A stretch of DNA of 64,000 bases from assembly GCF_001648175.1 (NCBI RefSeq), contig NZ_CP015243.1:806001-870000 (forward strand). The letters are read 5' to 3'. The notes beneath the pieces are model-generated. The model searched no databases, was not told where the DNA came from, and worked only from the letters and a program-made list of their open reading frames with translations. The translations under genes were made by a program, and so were the position numbers. Positions 1 to 9,137 of this stretch are shown here, in pieces. This DNA comes from Halotalea alkalilenta (GTDB lineage Bacteria > Pseudomonadota > Gammaproteobacteria > Pseudomonadales > Halomonadaceae). Numbering within the stretch: the first letter of the stretch is position 1; each line of letters begins with the position of its first letter.

Positions 1-889
1 TCGAGCCGCCGACATGGGGAGTGAGGATCACGTTGTCGAGCTCGCGCAGCGGCGACTCGAACTCCTCATCGTTGCTCTTCGGCTCGACCGGGAAGACATC
101 GATCGCCGCGCCGCGCAGGTGGCCTGAAGCGAGCGCTTCGGCGAGCGCCTCGATCACCACCACCTTGCCACGCGAGGCATTGATCAGCACCGAGTCCTGC
201 TTCATCAGCGCAAGCTGCTCCTTGCCGATCATCCAAGTGGTCGAGGGCAGTTCGGGCACGTGCAGGGTGACGATGTCGGCGCGTGAGAGCAGCTCCTCGA
301 GCGAGCCGACCTGGCGCGCATTGCCCATGTCCAGCTTGGTCACCACGTCGTAGTAGATCACCTGGAGGCCGAGCCCTTCAGCGAGTACCGAGAGCTGGGC
401 GCCGATGCTGCCATAGCCGACGATGCCGAGGATCTTGCCGCGTACCTCGTTGGAGCGCACCGCCGACTTGTCCCAGCCGCCGCGATGGGCGCCGGCGTTC
501 TTCTCCGGGATACGGCGCATCAGCATGATCATCTCGCCGATCACCAGCTCGGCCACCGAGCGGGTGTTGGAGTAGGGCGCGTTGAACACCGGGATCCCGC
601 GGTGGAGCGCCGCGGTGAGGTCGACCTGGTTGGTGCCGATGCAGAAGCAGCCGACCGCGTTGAGCTTCTCGGCCGCCGCGAACACCCGCTCGGTAAGCTG
701 GGTGCGCGAACGGATGCCGATGAAGTGGACGTCCCTGATCTTCTCGATCAACGCTTCTTCGTTCAGCGAAGTCTTCAGGTGCTCGATGTTGCTGTAGCCG
801 GCCGCGAGCAGGTTGTCCACGGCGGACTGGTGGATGCCCTCGAGCAGCAGGATCTTGATCTTGCTCTTGTCCAGGGACGTCTTGGCCAT
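1..889 (-). CDS. serA: D-3-phosphoglycerate dehydrogenase, 3' part outside window
   Basis: Oxidises 3-phosphoglycerate with NAD+, the first step of serine synthesis in the cytosol. The reading frame opens at ATG 889 and stays open to the window edge, giving about 296 of roughly 410 residues. The N-terminus (MAKTSLDKSKIKILLLEG) matches E. coli SerA closely. Visible are the substrate-domain stretch GTNQVDL, the NAD-binding loop GYGSIG near residue 157, the NASRGK catalytic-arginine segment and the PHVGGS segment at the edge. The C-terminal ACT (serine feedback) domain would lie outside the window and cannot be checked. A weak GAGG stands about 11 bases before the start. Confidence 0.95.
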   Translation of the reverse strand, partial: MAKTSLDKSKIKILLLEGIHQSAVDNLLAAGYSNIEHLKTSLNEEALIEKIRDVHFIGIRSRTQLTERVFAAAEKLNAVGCFCIGTNQVDLTAALHRGIPVFNAPYSNTRSVAELVIGEMIMLMRRIPEKNAGAHRGGWDKSAVRSNEVRGKILGIVGYGSIGAQLSVLAEGLGLQVIYYDVVTKLDMGNARQVGSLEELLSRADIVTLHVPELPSTTWMIGKEQLALMKQDSVLINASRGKVVVIEALAEALASGHLRGAAIDVFPVEPKSNDEEFESPLRELDNVILTPHVGGS

Positions 890-1037
890 CTTTGCATCAA
901 CCTCGTGGGTGGCTGGCGCCGGTCGAAGTCGCGGCTCGGCGCGGGGAAGAATGAAGGGGGCAAGATATTACCATGGACCATCGCGGTGCTCGCGTGGAAA
1001 GCGTTCACGCCCAAGTTGAAGGGCGCTCATTACGCCG

Positions 1038-2231
1038 CTAGGTTCTGGGCGGGCGGCGAACGATGAGCTGGTCGACGTCACTGCTAGCCTGAACGTTGAG
1101 AGCTGCCGGTTCCCCGAGCGTCAGCATCAGTCGGTTGGCCCAGGCGAATATCGCTGTGGCCTGGATCAGATCGAGGAGCGCGTCGAAGCTCACCCCCTGC
1201 TTGATGAGGGGGGCGAACTGCTCGGCACCGAATTGGTCGGGACGGCGAGTCAGCGCCAGGGCGAAGTGGATGATGGCACGCTCGCGTTCGCTGGTGCCGG
1301 CGTGTTCCGGGTCTTCGAACAGCTGCTCGATGACATCGCGGCGCTTGGCGCGTTGCTCGAAACGCTGGGCGTGCACCGAGGCGCAGTAGACGCAGCCGTT
1401 GTCGCGCGACACGGCGGCGGCGGCGAGTTCGCGCTCTGCCCGGGCGGCGCCGCCCGAGCCATACATGATCGCGTTGTAGGTCAGCGAACGCTGGCGCAGG
1501 ATCTCGGGCTGCAGAGCCAGCAGCAGGTAGTAGTCGGAGCTGCGCGCCTGAGGGTGGCTTTCATCGAGGATCGCAAGCTGCGTCTCGTTCGCCGCCGAGG
1601 GCTCGAGGGGTTCGAGCCAGGCGCGCCAGCCCAGTGTGGCGAAGGTGAACGCCGAGGCCGCCGGTCGCGCTGCTGGATGGCGTGCTGGCAGTTTCGCCTT
1701 CCGCTCGAAATCTGGCTTGTCAGCACTGTGTCGCAATGCGTCGAGGCCGGCCACCATCCGGGCCTGGTAGGCGACGAAGGCGATCAGCTGGGCGATCGCC
1801 ACCACCGCGGCGGTGGACAGGCCTGCCGCGATCAGCGCAGAGAGGTGTTCGCGCCGCGCAGCACCAGGGTCGACGCTCAGCCGATGACTGAAATCGAGCA
1901 GCGCGCGAAGGCGCGGCTCCTCCACCCGGTCGCGCTGGTCCTGTGCCACCGCCTCGAGCAACCAGGTCTCGATCCGCCCCTCGAGACGCGTGCGATAGGC
2001 AGCGGCGAGCACGTTGGACGGTGCTAGCGCAGCAGCGTGGAGCGCGACCAGCAGGCGTTCGTCGAGCGGTGTGTCATCGAGCTCCGGAACGAACAATGCC
2101 TCGAAGGCGGCCTGGGTGTGGATCATGACTTTGGGACGCTGGCGCCTTAGTCGCGCGATCTCGCTCTCCTCGGACAAGGCAGCGAGACGTCCGATTTCGT
2201 CCGTTGGTGCAGTAGGTGTCGGTTGGCTCAT
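1038..2231 (-). CDS. Fused double CMD/AhpD-like domain protein
   Basis: 397 residues that read as two carboxymuconolactone decarboxylase / AhpD-like helical domains in tandem. The second half carries the redox-type motif NGCVYCASVHAQR (C-x-x-C plus His) typical of peroxidase-related AhpD-fold proteins; the first half lacks an obvious C-x-x-C. From memory, two separate families (the Avi_7169 and Avi_7170 types) are found beside dipeptide-type ABC importers, and this looks like both in one chain. The start codon overlaps the stop of the preceding acyl-hydrolase gene by ATGA, so the two are translationally coupled. The exact reaction is unknown; thiol-dependent peroxide or hydroperoxide removal is the family-based guess. 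Confidence 0.75.
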   Translation of the reverse strand: MSQPTPTAPTDEIGRLAALSEESEIARLRRQRPKVMIHTQAAFEALFVPELDDTPLDERLLVALHAAALAPSNVLAAAYRTRLEGRIETWLLEAVAQDQRDRVEEPRLRALLDFSHRLSVDPGAARREHLSALIAAGLSTAAVVAIAQLIAFVAYQARMVAGLDALRHSADKPDFERKAKLPARHPAARPAASAFTFATLGWRAWLEPLEPSAANETQLAILDESHPQARSSDYYLLLALQPEILRQRSLTYNAIMYGSGGAARAERELAAAAVSRDNGCVYCASVHAQRFEQRAKRRDVIEQLFEDPEHAGTSERERAIIHFALALTRRPDQFGAEQFAPLIKQGVSFDALLDLIQATAIFAWANRLMLTLGEPAALNVQASSDVDQLIVRRPPRT

Positions 2232-3571
2232 GGATTCTCCCCATGGATGGAAAAAGGGCGGACTTCAGAACAGGACGCTGCCACCGCGCGGGCGAGGAAA
2301 GAGAGCACGCGCGGCCAGGACTCCTGGTTGGCGCGGGCGTTGTCGCGCATGCTTCCGCCACCGCTGCTGAGGATGCCCGAGACGGGGTGGGGGCGGACGA
2401 TCGCCGTGGTTGGCAAGTGTGGGAAGACGATCGCGTGACCGGCGTCTCGATAGCAGTGATGTTCGACTGGATAAGGATGATCATGCGCGGCGAGGCGCAT
2501 TTCGATCATTCGTGCGAACTGCGCCGAGGGCCAGGAACCATCGTCGCTGGCCGAGAGCAACAGTATCGGTGCGCGGATCCGCTCGACGGGCATGCGTGCC
2601 CGATCGCAAGCATCCTGGTCTTCCAGTGCGGTAAGCAGCGCATAGGCATGGCGCTTCGGCTCCGGGCCGTCATCGTAGGGTGCCCAGCTGGCGCGAGGGT
2701 TGTCCTGCCATAGATCCGGCAGCCGCTTGCCGTCGAGCAGCCAGCAAGGCCCCTCGCGGCCCGCCGCTGGGTCGGCGGCGCTCTGTGCGGGGTGGACGAA
2801 AGCGCTGGGTACGTAGCCGACCACCGCCGAGACCCGCTCGGGAAAAAGCGAGGCGAGCAGCAGCACCAGTTCGCCGCCGCGTGACTGGCCGCTCAAGGCG
2901 ACGAAGCCATTGAGCGGCGAGACTTCCTCCCTTAGCCAGTCGAGTGCGTCGACGAAATACTCGAGCGGGGTATTGGAGATGTAGTCAGGTCGCCCTGGTG
3001 CCTTGAAGTAGCCGAGCGCGAGGGCGGCGTAGCCGTGGGAGGCATAGAGCGCGCCGCGCGCCTCGCTGATGCCGCCGCCCGAGCCGTTGAGCACCATCAC
3101 CGCGGGGAAGGGCCCCTCTCCTGCGGGGAGAAACAGTGTGCCGGACACGCCCGCTTGGCGAATTTCGCGCCGCTGTACGCCTTCACCCAGATAGCGCTGG
3201 ATGAAGCGACCGCTCGCGCGCTCCTCGCCACCGCCGCTCATGGCGCACAGCTCTATCTCCACTGGTTCCACCGGTGTTGGCGGTGGCTGGATATCGCCTG
3301 TTTCGGGTGTCATGGCGTGGACCATGCCCATTGGCGAGACGCCGTGGTAGTCGTTCGACACTCCCGCCGCCTCGAGCGGGGCGTGGATGGTCAGGTCGAT
3401 CTGGCCCTGGTGATCGGCCTGGAAGCTCGCGCGGCTGGTCCATACCGCGCCATCTGGCTGGCGCGAAGAGGCGGTGAGCCGGATTCGCTCGCCAGGCGCG
3501 AGGCCGACGATCTGGATGCGGCGCTCGACATCGATCAGTGCATCGCGCGGGGTGACCTCGATACTGGCCAC
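2228..3571 (-). CDS. BAAT-type acyl-CoA thioesterase/acyltransferase-like alpha/beta hydrolase
   Basis: 447 residues from a GTG start at 3571, two bases after the stop of the upstream binding-protein gene and behind AGAGGAA. The frame stays open further upstream, but that extension is only antisense-like overlap with the neighbour and was rejected. The N-terminal ~130 residues (SIEVTPRDALIDVERRIQIVGL, read as a beta-sandwich) and the C-terminal alpha/beta-hydrolase domain match the acyl-CoA thioesterase / bile-acid-CoA amino acid N-acyltransferase family. The nucleophile elbow is SGQSRGGE, an acid candidate lies in SASDDGSW, and the His is in DAGHAIVF. Family members use a Ser or Cys nucleophile; here it is Ser, favouring hydrolysis. 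It is part of the importer operon and may act on the imported compound. Confidence 0.8.
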   Translation of the reverse strand: MASIEVTPRDALIDVERRIQIVGLAPGERIRLTASSRQPDGAVWTSRASFQADHQGQIDLTIHAPLEAAGVSNDYHGVSPMGMVHAMTPETGDIQPPPTPVEPVEIELCAMSGGGEERASGRFIQRYLGEGVQRREIRQAGVSGTLFLPAGEGPFPAVMVLNGSGGGISEARGALYASHGYAALALGYFKAPGRPDYISNTPLEYFVDALDWLREEVSPLNGFVALSGQSRGGELVLLLASLFPERVSAVVGYVPSAFVHPAQSAADPAAGREGPCWLLDGKRLPDLWQDNPRASWAPYDDGPEPKRHAYALLTALEDQDACDRARMPVERIRAPILLLSASDDGSWPSAQFARMIEMRLAAHDHPYPVEHHCYRDAGHAIVFPHLPTTAIVRPHPVSGILSSGGGSMRDNARANQESWPRVLSFLARAVAASCSEVRPFSIHGENP

Positions 3572-3573
3572 GG

Positions 3574-5175
3574 CTACCGTTCCTCTACCCGAGTGACCAT
3601 CTGAGCCGCGGTACGGTCGCTGTTCATCGGCTTGACCTCGAGCCCGTTGCGCGCCGCCCAGACGTTCTGGTAGTGGAACAGAGGGATCACGCCGACATCG
3701 TTGGTCACCGTTACCGCTGAGCGACGCAGGATCGCCTCGCGCTCGCCCTCGTCGAACGCCGAGGTCGCCTCGGCCAGGTCCCGATCGACCTCGGCGTTGC
3801 TGTAGTGGCCCCAGTTGGAGGCGCCGCGTCCGGCCTCGGAGTCGACCGTGGTGAGGATATTGACCAGCGCATAGGCTGCCTCGCCGGTGCCATTGCCCCA
3901 GGCGATCATGCTCAGCGCATACTCGTTCTTGTTCGCGGTCCCTGAATACACTGCCCAAGGCACCACGTCGACCTGGGTGCGCACGCCGATCCTGGTCCAG
4001 AATTGCGCGACCGCCTGGGCGGTTTCAGGCGCCAGCGGGTAACGGTCGTTCGGGGCGTGGATGGTCAGGCGGAAACCTTCGGGAAAACCGGCTTCGGCCA
4101 GTAGCTGCTTGGCCCGTTCGGGATCGAAAGGAATCTCCGGGATATCCGGGTTGTAACCGAAGGTGTCTTTCGGCATCCACTGATTGGCGACGCTGGCCGC
4201 TCCTTGCATGATCCGCTCGGTGATCGCTTCGCGGTTGATCGCCAGCGACAGCGCCTCGCGTATACGCTGGTCACGCAACGGGTTGTCGGCCAGCGGTTTG
4301 CCGGCGTTGTCGGTGATGTACCGGTTCGGCCCTTCGCGGAAACTCGGCTGCAGCAGCAGCACGCGCAGACCATCGTAGGCGAAGACATTGACGTCGTTGG
4401 ACCCGTTTAGCCGCTCCAGATCGGAGACCGAAACCTTGTCGATCACATCGACGTCGCCGGACAGCAGCGCCGCGGTGCGTGCCGGAGCGTTGGGGATGTA
4501 GCGGTAGTCGACCTTGGCCCAGGTCGGTGCTTCGGCGTCATTGTCCCTATAGTTCGGGTTGGCCGCGAGTTCGATCCGCTCACCCGGTGTGTAGGAGACG
4601 AAACGGTAGGGGCCGGTGCCGATCGTCGCCTTGCCCGAATTGAAGTCGGCGGCACTGGCACCCTCGGTGGCGTGCCGTGAGACCACATAGACCGAGGTGA
4701 GGTCGAGCGGCAGGTTGGGATTGGGCGTATTGGTCTTGATCACCAGAGTGTGCGGATCGGGCGCGGTGACCGAGTCGATGGTGCGCAGGAAGCCCGCGAA
4801 GCTTGCCACGCTTCCCGGCATGGTGCGCGCGCGCTGGTAGGAATGGATCACGTCGTCGGCGGTGAACGGCGTGCCATCGTGCCACTGCACGTCATTGCGC
4901 AGAGTGAATTCCCAGGTATTCGGATCGATGTTGCGAAAGTTCTCCGCCAGCGCTGGTTTTGCCCGGTTGTCCCAGTTCTTCGAGGTCAAGGTATCGAAGA
5001 TCTGAATCGCCACCGAGTTGTTGCCGGCATGGTTGTTGAGCTCTGGGTCGACCGCTGATACGGGATCGGCGAAGGCGATGCGCAGGGTGCCCTGGGGAGT
5101 CGTATCTTGGGCAGCGGCATGGATCGCGGTGGCCAGCGCGGATGAGACGATGAGCGTCGACAGCAGTTTCTTCAT
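3574..5175 (-). CDS. Periplasmic substrate-binding protein of dipeptide-type ABC importer
   Basis: 533 residues, SBP family 5 (DppA/OppA-like). ATG 5175 is preferred over an upstream in-frame ATG because it gives a clean signal peptide (MKKLLSTLIVSSALATAIHA, cleavage after AxA) and has GAGGAAA eight bases ahead. The mature chain contains the family-5 stretch LRNDVQWHDGTPFTADDVIHSYQRA and a WIYS-like AVYS segment. It should bind a peptide-like or other small ligand in the periplasm and deliver it to the two permeases encoded upstream. The ligand cannot be told from sequence; neighbouring monooxygenase, acyl hydrolase and CMD genes suggest something other than ordinary peptides. Confidence 0.9.
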   Translation of the reverse strand: MKKLLSTLIVSSALATAIHAAAQDTTPQGTLRIAFADPVSAVDPELNNHAGNNSVAIQIFDTLTSKNWDNRAKPALAENFRNIDPNTWEFTLRNDVQWHDGTPFTADDVIHSYQRARTMPGSVASFAGFLRTIDSVTAPDPHTLVIKTNTPNPNLPLDLTSVYVVSRHATEGASAADFNSGKATIGTGPYRFVSYTPGERIELAANPNYRDNDAEAPTWAKVDYRYIPNAPARTAALLSGDVDVIDKVSVSDLERLNGSNDVNVFAYDGLRVLLLQPSFREGPNRYITDNAGKPLADNPLRDQRIREALSLAINREAITERIMQGAASVANQWMPKDTFGYNPDIPEIPFDPERAKQLLAEAGFPEGFRLTIHAPNDRYPLAPETAQAVAQFWTRIGVRTQVDVVPWAVYSGTANKNEYALSMIAWGNGTGEAAYALVNILTTVDSEAGRGASNWGHYSNAEVDRDLAEATSAFDEGEREAILRRSAVTVTNDVGVIPLFHYQNVWAARNGLEVKPMNSDRTAAQMVTRVEER

Positions 5176-5203
5176 GGGTCCGTTTTCCTCGGTTGGATAG
5201 GTC

Positions 5204-6238
5204 TCAAGCCGTGTCATTGAGGTGGCAGGCACTCAGGTGCCCGGATGCGATGGGCTTGAGTGCTGGCGCCTCGCGCTGGCAGCGTTCGTGGGCATAGGGA
5301 CAGCGAGGGTGGAAATGGCAGCCGCTGGGAGGGTCCAGCGGGCTTGGGATTTCCCCGCGAATCGCACTGAAACGCTTCTTGCCGGTGCTGATCCTCGGCA
5401 TCTCGGCGAGTAGCGCTTGGCTATAGGGGTGATTCGGGCGACTGAACAGCTCCTCGACATCTGCCTGTTCCACCACCCGGCCCAGGTACATCACCACCAC
5501 GCGGTCGCTCAAGTGCTCGACCACCCCAAGGTCGTGGCTGATGAACAGATAGGTCAGCCCGAGCGTTTCGCGCAGTTGCATGAACAGGTTGATGATCTGG
5601 GCCTGGATCGAGACGTCCAGCGCGGCTACCGCCTCATCGCAAACCAGCGTCCGCGGCTGCACCGCCAGCGCCCTGGCGATGCCGATGCGGGCGCGCTGGC
5701 CGCCGCTGAACTGGTGCGGATAGCGAAAGCGATAAGCGGGATCGAGCCCGGCCCGGTCGAGCTGGTCGCTGACGTAGTCGTCCAGTTCAGCATGCGAGCA
5801 GAGCCCATGTACCTTGGCCGCTTCGCCGACGATCTCGTTGACCCTTGCCCGCGGATTGAGGCTCGCGTAGGGGTTCTGGAAGATCATCTGGGTATCGAGT
5901 CGCGCGCGTCGGCGCTGTTTGTCCGTCAGCGCCGAAAAAGCCTGGCCTCGATAGCGCAGATCACCAGAGGTAGGGGGGATGATACTGGCGAGCATCCTGC
6001 CCAGGGTCGACTTGCCGCACCCGGATTCACCGACCAGGCCGACTACCTCACCGCTTCTCAACTCGATATCCACGCCGTCCACGGCATGCACCACTGGGAA
6101 TGGTTTGGCCAGTCCAGCGCGCTGGACCAGACGCTCGACCAGGTCGGGCTTGCGCGCGAAGCGCTTGACCGCTTTGTCGAGCGAGAGCAGCGGTGCTTCC
6201 TGGGCGTTCCTCGTCGCGACCGAGGGATTGGTGCTCAT
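5204..6238 (-). CDS. Dipeptide-type ABC importer ATPase (DppF-like)
   Basis: 344 residues. Walker A is GESGCGKST, the signature is FSGGQRARIGIARAL and Walker B is LVCDEAVAALD, followed by the switch His in FISHDLG. The C-terminal tail (SGCHFHPRCPYAHERC) is the oligopeptide/dipeptide transporter cysteine-rich extension. ATG 6238 was chosen because it overlaps the stop of the partner ATPase by ATGA; a 34-residue longer frame upstream lacks support. It should pair with the next ATPase to drive import. Confidence 0.93.
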   Translation of the reverse strand: MSTNPSVATRNAQEAPLLSLDKAVKRFARKPDLVERLVQRAGLAKPFPVVHAVDGVDIELRSGEVVGLVGESGCGKSTLGRMLASIIPPTSGDLRYRGQAFSALTDKQRRRARLDTQMIFQNPYASLNPRARVNEIVGEAAKVHGLCSHAELDDYVSDQLDRAGLDPAYRFRYPHQFSGGQRARIGIARALAVQPRTLVCDEAVAALDVSIQAQIINLFMQLRETLGLTYLFISHDLGVVEHLSDRVVVMYLGRVVEQADVEELFSRPNHPYSQALLAEMPRISTGKKRFSAIRGEIPSPLDPPSGCHFHPRCPYAHERCQREAPALKPIASGHLSACHLNDTA

Positions 6239-7251
6239 CGCAGGGCCTGCGCGTCGAGTTGGCTGTCGAGTGGGTGGACGCAGCGCGCCAAATGGTGAAG
6301 TGCGGTACTCGATGGCGTCAGTGCGGGTATCCGGCGGCATGTCTGGTTGGCTCGATGGCAGCGGGCCATGAACGAGCAGCCCTGCGGTAGTTCGAACATG
6401 TTCGGGGTCATTCCTGGAATCTGCGCCAGCGGTACACCGCGCGGATTGTTGCTCGGCAGGCTCTTGATCAGTCCGTCGGTATAGGGATGACGGGGTGCGC
6501 CGATGACATCGCCGACAGGACCCTGTTCGACGATGCGCCCGGCGTACATTACTGCTAGCTCGTCAGCGAGTCCCGACACCACCGAGAGATCGTGGGTGAT
6601 CCAGATCACTGCGGTACCGAACTCGGCGGCCAAGCGCTGAACTTCGGCAAGAATCTGTGACTGGATGGTGACATCCAGTGCCGTGGTCGGCTCATCGGCG
6701 ATCAGGACGTCGGGGCGGTGGAGCAGTGCGATGGCGATCGCCACCCGCTGGCGCATGCCGCCGGAGAGCTGATGGGGGTAGTTCGAAAGCCGGCGCAGCG
6801 GATCGGCGATGCCGGTCATTTCCAGCGCCTCGAGCGCCCGCGACCGGGCTTTGCGGTGGCTGACCCGGGCATGGGCGCGCACCGCCTCGATCATCTGGAA
6901 GTCGATTCTGAGCACCGGATTGAGCGTCATCATCGGGTCCTGGAAGATCATCGCCAGGCGTCTGCCGCGTAGGCTACGCAGCTCGCGCTCGGGCAGCCCG
7001 ACCAGATCGTACCCGTCGAGCAGCACCTCCCCCGAAACGATCCGGCCAGGGCGGTCGATCAGCCCCATGATCGAGTAGCCAGTCACCGATTTGCCCGAGC
7101 CGGATTCGCCCACTAGCCCCAGCACCCGGCCACGTTCGAGACGCAGGGAAAGCGACTCGACTGCCGGCAGCTCGCCATCGTTGGTGGTGAAGCGGGTCGT
7201 CAGGTCGCGCACTTCGAGTACCGGCGCAGCGGATGTTCGTTCGTCGAGCAC
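6235..7251 (-). CDS. Dipeptide-type ABC importer ATPase (DppD-like)
   Basis: 338 residues from a GTG start at 7251, with GAGGAG eight bases upstream embedded in the end of the permease gene. An ATG at 7258 is out of frame. Walker A is GESGSGKSV, the signature [15 protein letters not shown], and Walker [13 protein letters not shown]. The C-terminal cysteine-rich stretch ([15 protein letters not shown]) is the oligopeptide-transporter extension. It forms the ATPase heterodimer with the DppF-like protein, to which it is joined by a four-base overlap. Confidence 0.93.
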   Translation of the reverse strand: MLDERTSAAPVLEVRDLTTRFTTNDGELPAVESLSLRLERGRVLGLVGESGSGKSVTGYSIMGLIDRPGRIVSGEVLLDGYDLVGLPERELRSLRGRRLAMIFQDPMMTLNPVLRIDFQMIEAVRAHARVSHRKARSRALEALEMTGIADPLRRLSNYPHQLSGGMRQRVAIAIALLHRPDVLIADEPTTALDVTIQSQILAEVQRLAAEFGTAVIWITHDLSVVSGLADELAVMYAGRIVEQGPVGDVIGAPRHPYTDGLIKSLPSNNPRGVPLAQIPGMTPNMFELPQGCSFMARCHRANQTCRRIPALTPSSTALHHLARCVHPLDSQLDAQALR

Positions 7252-7254
7252 GGA

Positions 7255-8166
7255 TCATCTCCTCAGCCGGGGATTGAACAGGTCGCGCAGCCGGTCGCCG
7301 ATCAGATTGATCGTGATCACGGTGACCAGCAGCGCCACGCCGGGGAAGAAGCTGATCCAGTACTCACCAGAGAGCATGTACTGGAAGCCGTTGGAGATCA
7401 GCAGGCCCAACGACGGTTCGGTAATCGGTACGCCGAGGCCAAGGAAAGACAGCGTCGCTTCCAGTGAGATCGCTCGGGCGACCTGCAGGGTCGCGACCAC
7501 GATCAGCGGCGGCAGGCAGTTGGGCAGCAGGTGACGTACCACCACTCGCCAGCTTGGCAGCATCAGGCACTGCGCTGCCTCGATGTATTCCTTGCCACGT
7601 TCGGTGAGCGCTTGGCCGCGAACCGTGCGCGCGTAGTAGGCCCATTCGATCACCACCAGGACCAGCAGCACGTTGAGGATTCCCTTGCCGAGGAAAGCGA
7701 GGATCATCAGCGCGACCAGGATCGAAGGGAACGACAGCATCAAGTCGACGCTGCGCATGATCAGCGCATCGACACGACCGCCGAAGTAGGCCGCGGCGAG
7801 CCCCATCGCGGTACCGAAGATGAACGCGCAGAGCGCCGAGCCGATACCGACGACCAGGCTGATACGCAGGCCGTAGAGAATGCCGGAAAGCAGGTCGCGC
7901 CCTTGGGCGTCGGTACCGAGCCAGTAGATCAGCCCTGTACTCATTGCCTCCGAGCCCGGTGGCAGCCGGGCATCCATCACGTCCAGTTGCATCAGATCGT
8001 AAGGGTTCTGCGGTGCGATCCAGGGGGCGAACAGCGCGCCCGCCACCAAGCAAAATGCGGCCAGGGCGGCGAATATGGCGATCTTCGAGGCGAAGAACTC
8101 GCGCGCGAAACGTAGCCCCAGCGAGGGTCTGAGCGTTGGCTGGGGCCCGGGCTTGCTCCGGCTCAT
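7255..8166 (-). CDS. Dipeptide-type ABC importer permease (DppC-like)
   Basis: 303 residues with about six membrane segments. The family's N-terminal pre-domain (residues ~20-70) contains the first helix, and the EAA-type loop appears as EAAQCLMLPSWRVVVRHLLPN. ATG 8166 overlaps the stop of the DppB-like gene by ATGA; the much longer open frame upstream is out-of-frame shadow of that gene. It forms the inner-membrane channel together with the DppB-like protein. Confidence 0.92.
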   Translation of the reverse strand: MSRSKPGPQPTLRPSLGLRFAREFFASKIAIFAALAAFCLVAGALFAPWIAPQNPYDLMQLDVMDARLPPGSEAMSTGLIYWLGTDAQGRDLLSGILYGLRISLVVGIGSALCAFIFGTAMGLAAAYFGGRVDALIMRSVDLMLSFPSILVALMILAFLGKGILNVLLVLVVIEWAYYARTVRGQALTERGKEYIEAAQCLMLPSWRVVVRHLLPNCLPPLIVVATLQVARAISLEATLSFLGLGVPITEPSLGLLISNGFQYMLSGEYWISFFPGVALLVTVITINLIGDRLRDLFNPRLRR

Positions 8167-9137
8167 GCGCCGGCCTCCAGGCGAACGCGTGGGTCGAGCA
8201 AGCGATAGAGGATGTCGACGCAGAGATTGATCATGACGAAGAGGCAAACGACGATCATCAGGTAGGCGACGATCACCGGCCGGTCGAGGGCATTGATGCT
8301 GTCGATGATCAGTTTGCCGGCACCGGGCCAGGCGAAGATCGACTCGGTGACCACGGCGAAGGCGATGGTCGAACCGAACTCGAGGCCGATCACCGTGACC
8401 AGCGGAATGAGGGTGTTCTTCAACACATGGATGCCGATGATCCGTTTGGGGGCAATGCCATTGGCGCGGGCGAAGCGGATGTAGTCCTGCGGCAGCACCT
8501 CGCGAACTCCGGCACGGGTCAGGCGCAGGACCAGCGCGACCTTGAACAGAGCCAGGTTGAGCGCTGGCAGCAGCAGGTGGCGCCAACCATCGAGGGTCAA
8601 AAACGACCAGCCGTAACCCATGATCGACACCGTCTCGCCGCGTCCGGTGCTTGGCAGCCAGCCGAGTGAGACGCTGAAGATCATGATCAGCAGCAGGCCG
8701 ACCCAGAAGGTCGGCAGGCTGAAGCCGATGATGCTGCCCCCCATGATCATCCGGGCGAACCAGCGATCGGGGTAGAGCCCGGCGAGCAGGCCGAGAGGGA
8801 TACCGATGAGGATCGCCAGCCCGGTCGCAGCGAAGGCCAGCTCGAAGGTGGCCGGCAGGCGCTGGAGAATCAGCGGCAGCGCCGGCATGTTGTAGACGTA
8901 GCTCTGCCCCAGATCGCCCTGCAGGGCATTGGCGAGAAAGACGCAGTATTGAATCCACAGCGGCTGGTCGAGGCCGAGGCTCGCGATCATCCGTGCCCGC
9001 TCCGCCTGGGTAGCGTCCTCGGCGACCAGGATATCGATCGGATTGCCGATCACATGGAGGCCGAAGAATACGATCAGCGTCATCAGCAGCAGGATCGTTG
9101 CGGCTTGCAGCAGCCTGCGGATCAGCCAGACGGTCAT
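8163..9137 (-). CDS. Dipeptide-type ABC importer permease (DppB-like)
   Basis: 324 residues with six predicted membrane helices beginning with the typical MTVWLIRRLLQAATILLLMT. The coupling loop reads RAGVREVLPQDYIRFARANG and the C-terminal region VYRLLDPRVR-like end (ILYRLLDPRVRLE) is characteristic of DppB/OppB. The start codon overlaps the LysR gene stop by ATGA. Hence regulator, permeases and ATPases are one translationally coupled string. Confidence 0.93.
   Translation of the reverse strand: MTVWLIRRLLQAATILLLMTLIVFFGLHVIGNPIDILVAEDATQAERARMIASLGLDQPLWIQYCVFLANALQGDLGQSYVYNMPALPLILQRLPATFELAFAATGLAILIGIPLGLLAGLYPDRWFARMIMGGSIIGFSLPTFWVGLLLIMIFSVSLGWLPSTGRGETVSIMGYGWSFLTLDGWRHLLLPALNLALFKVALVLRLTRAGVREVLPQDYIRFARANGIAPKRIIGIHVLKNTLIPLVTVIGLEFGSTIAFAVVTESIFAWPGAGKLIIDSINALDRPVIVAYLMIVVCLFVMINLCVDILYRLLDPRVRLEAGA

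Noticed and set aside
3572..3958. N-terminal extension of the acyl-hydrolase gene
   Set aside because: It overlaps the binding-protein gene in another frame and lacks a start signal. The GTG at 3571 has a ribosome site and fits the family.
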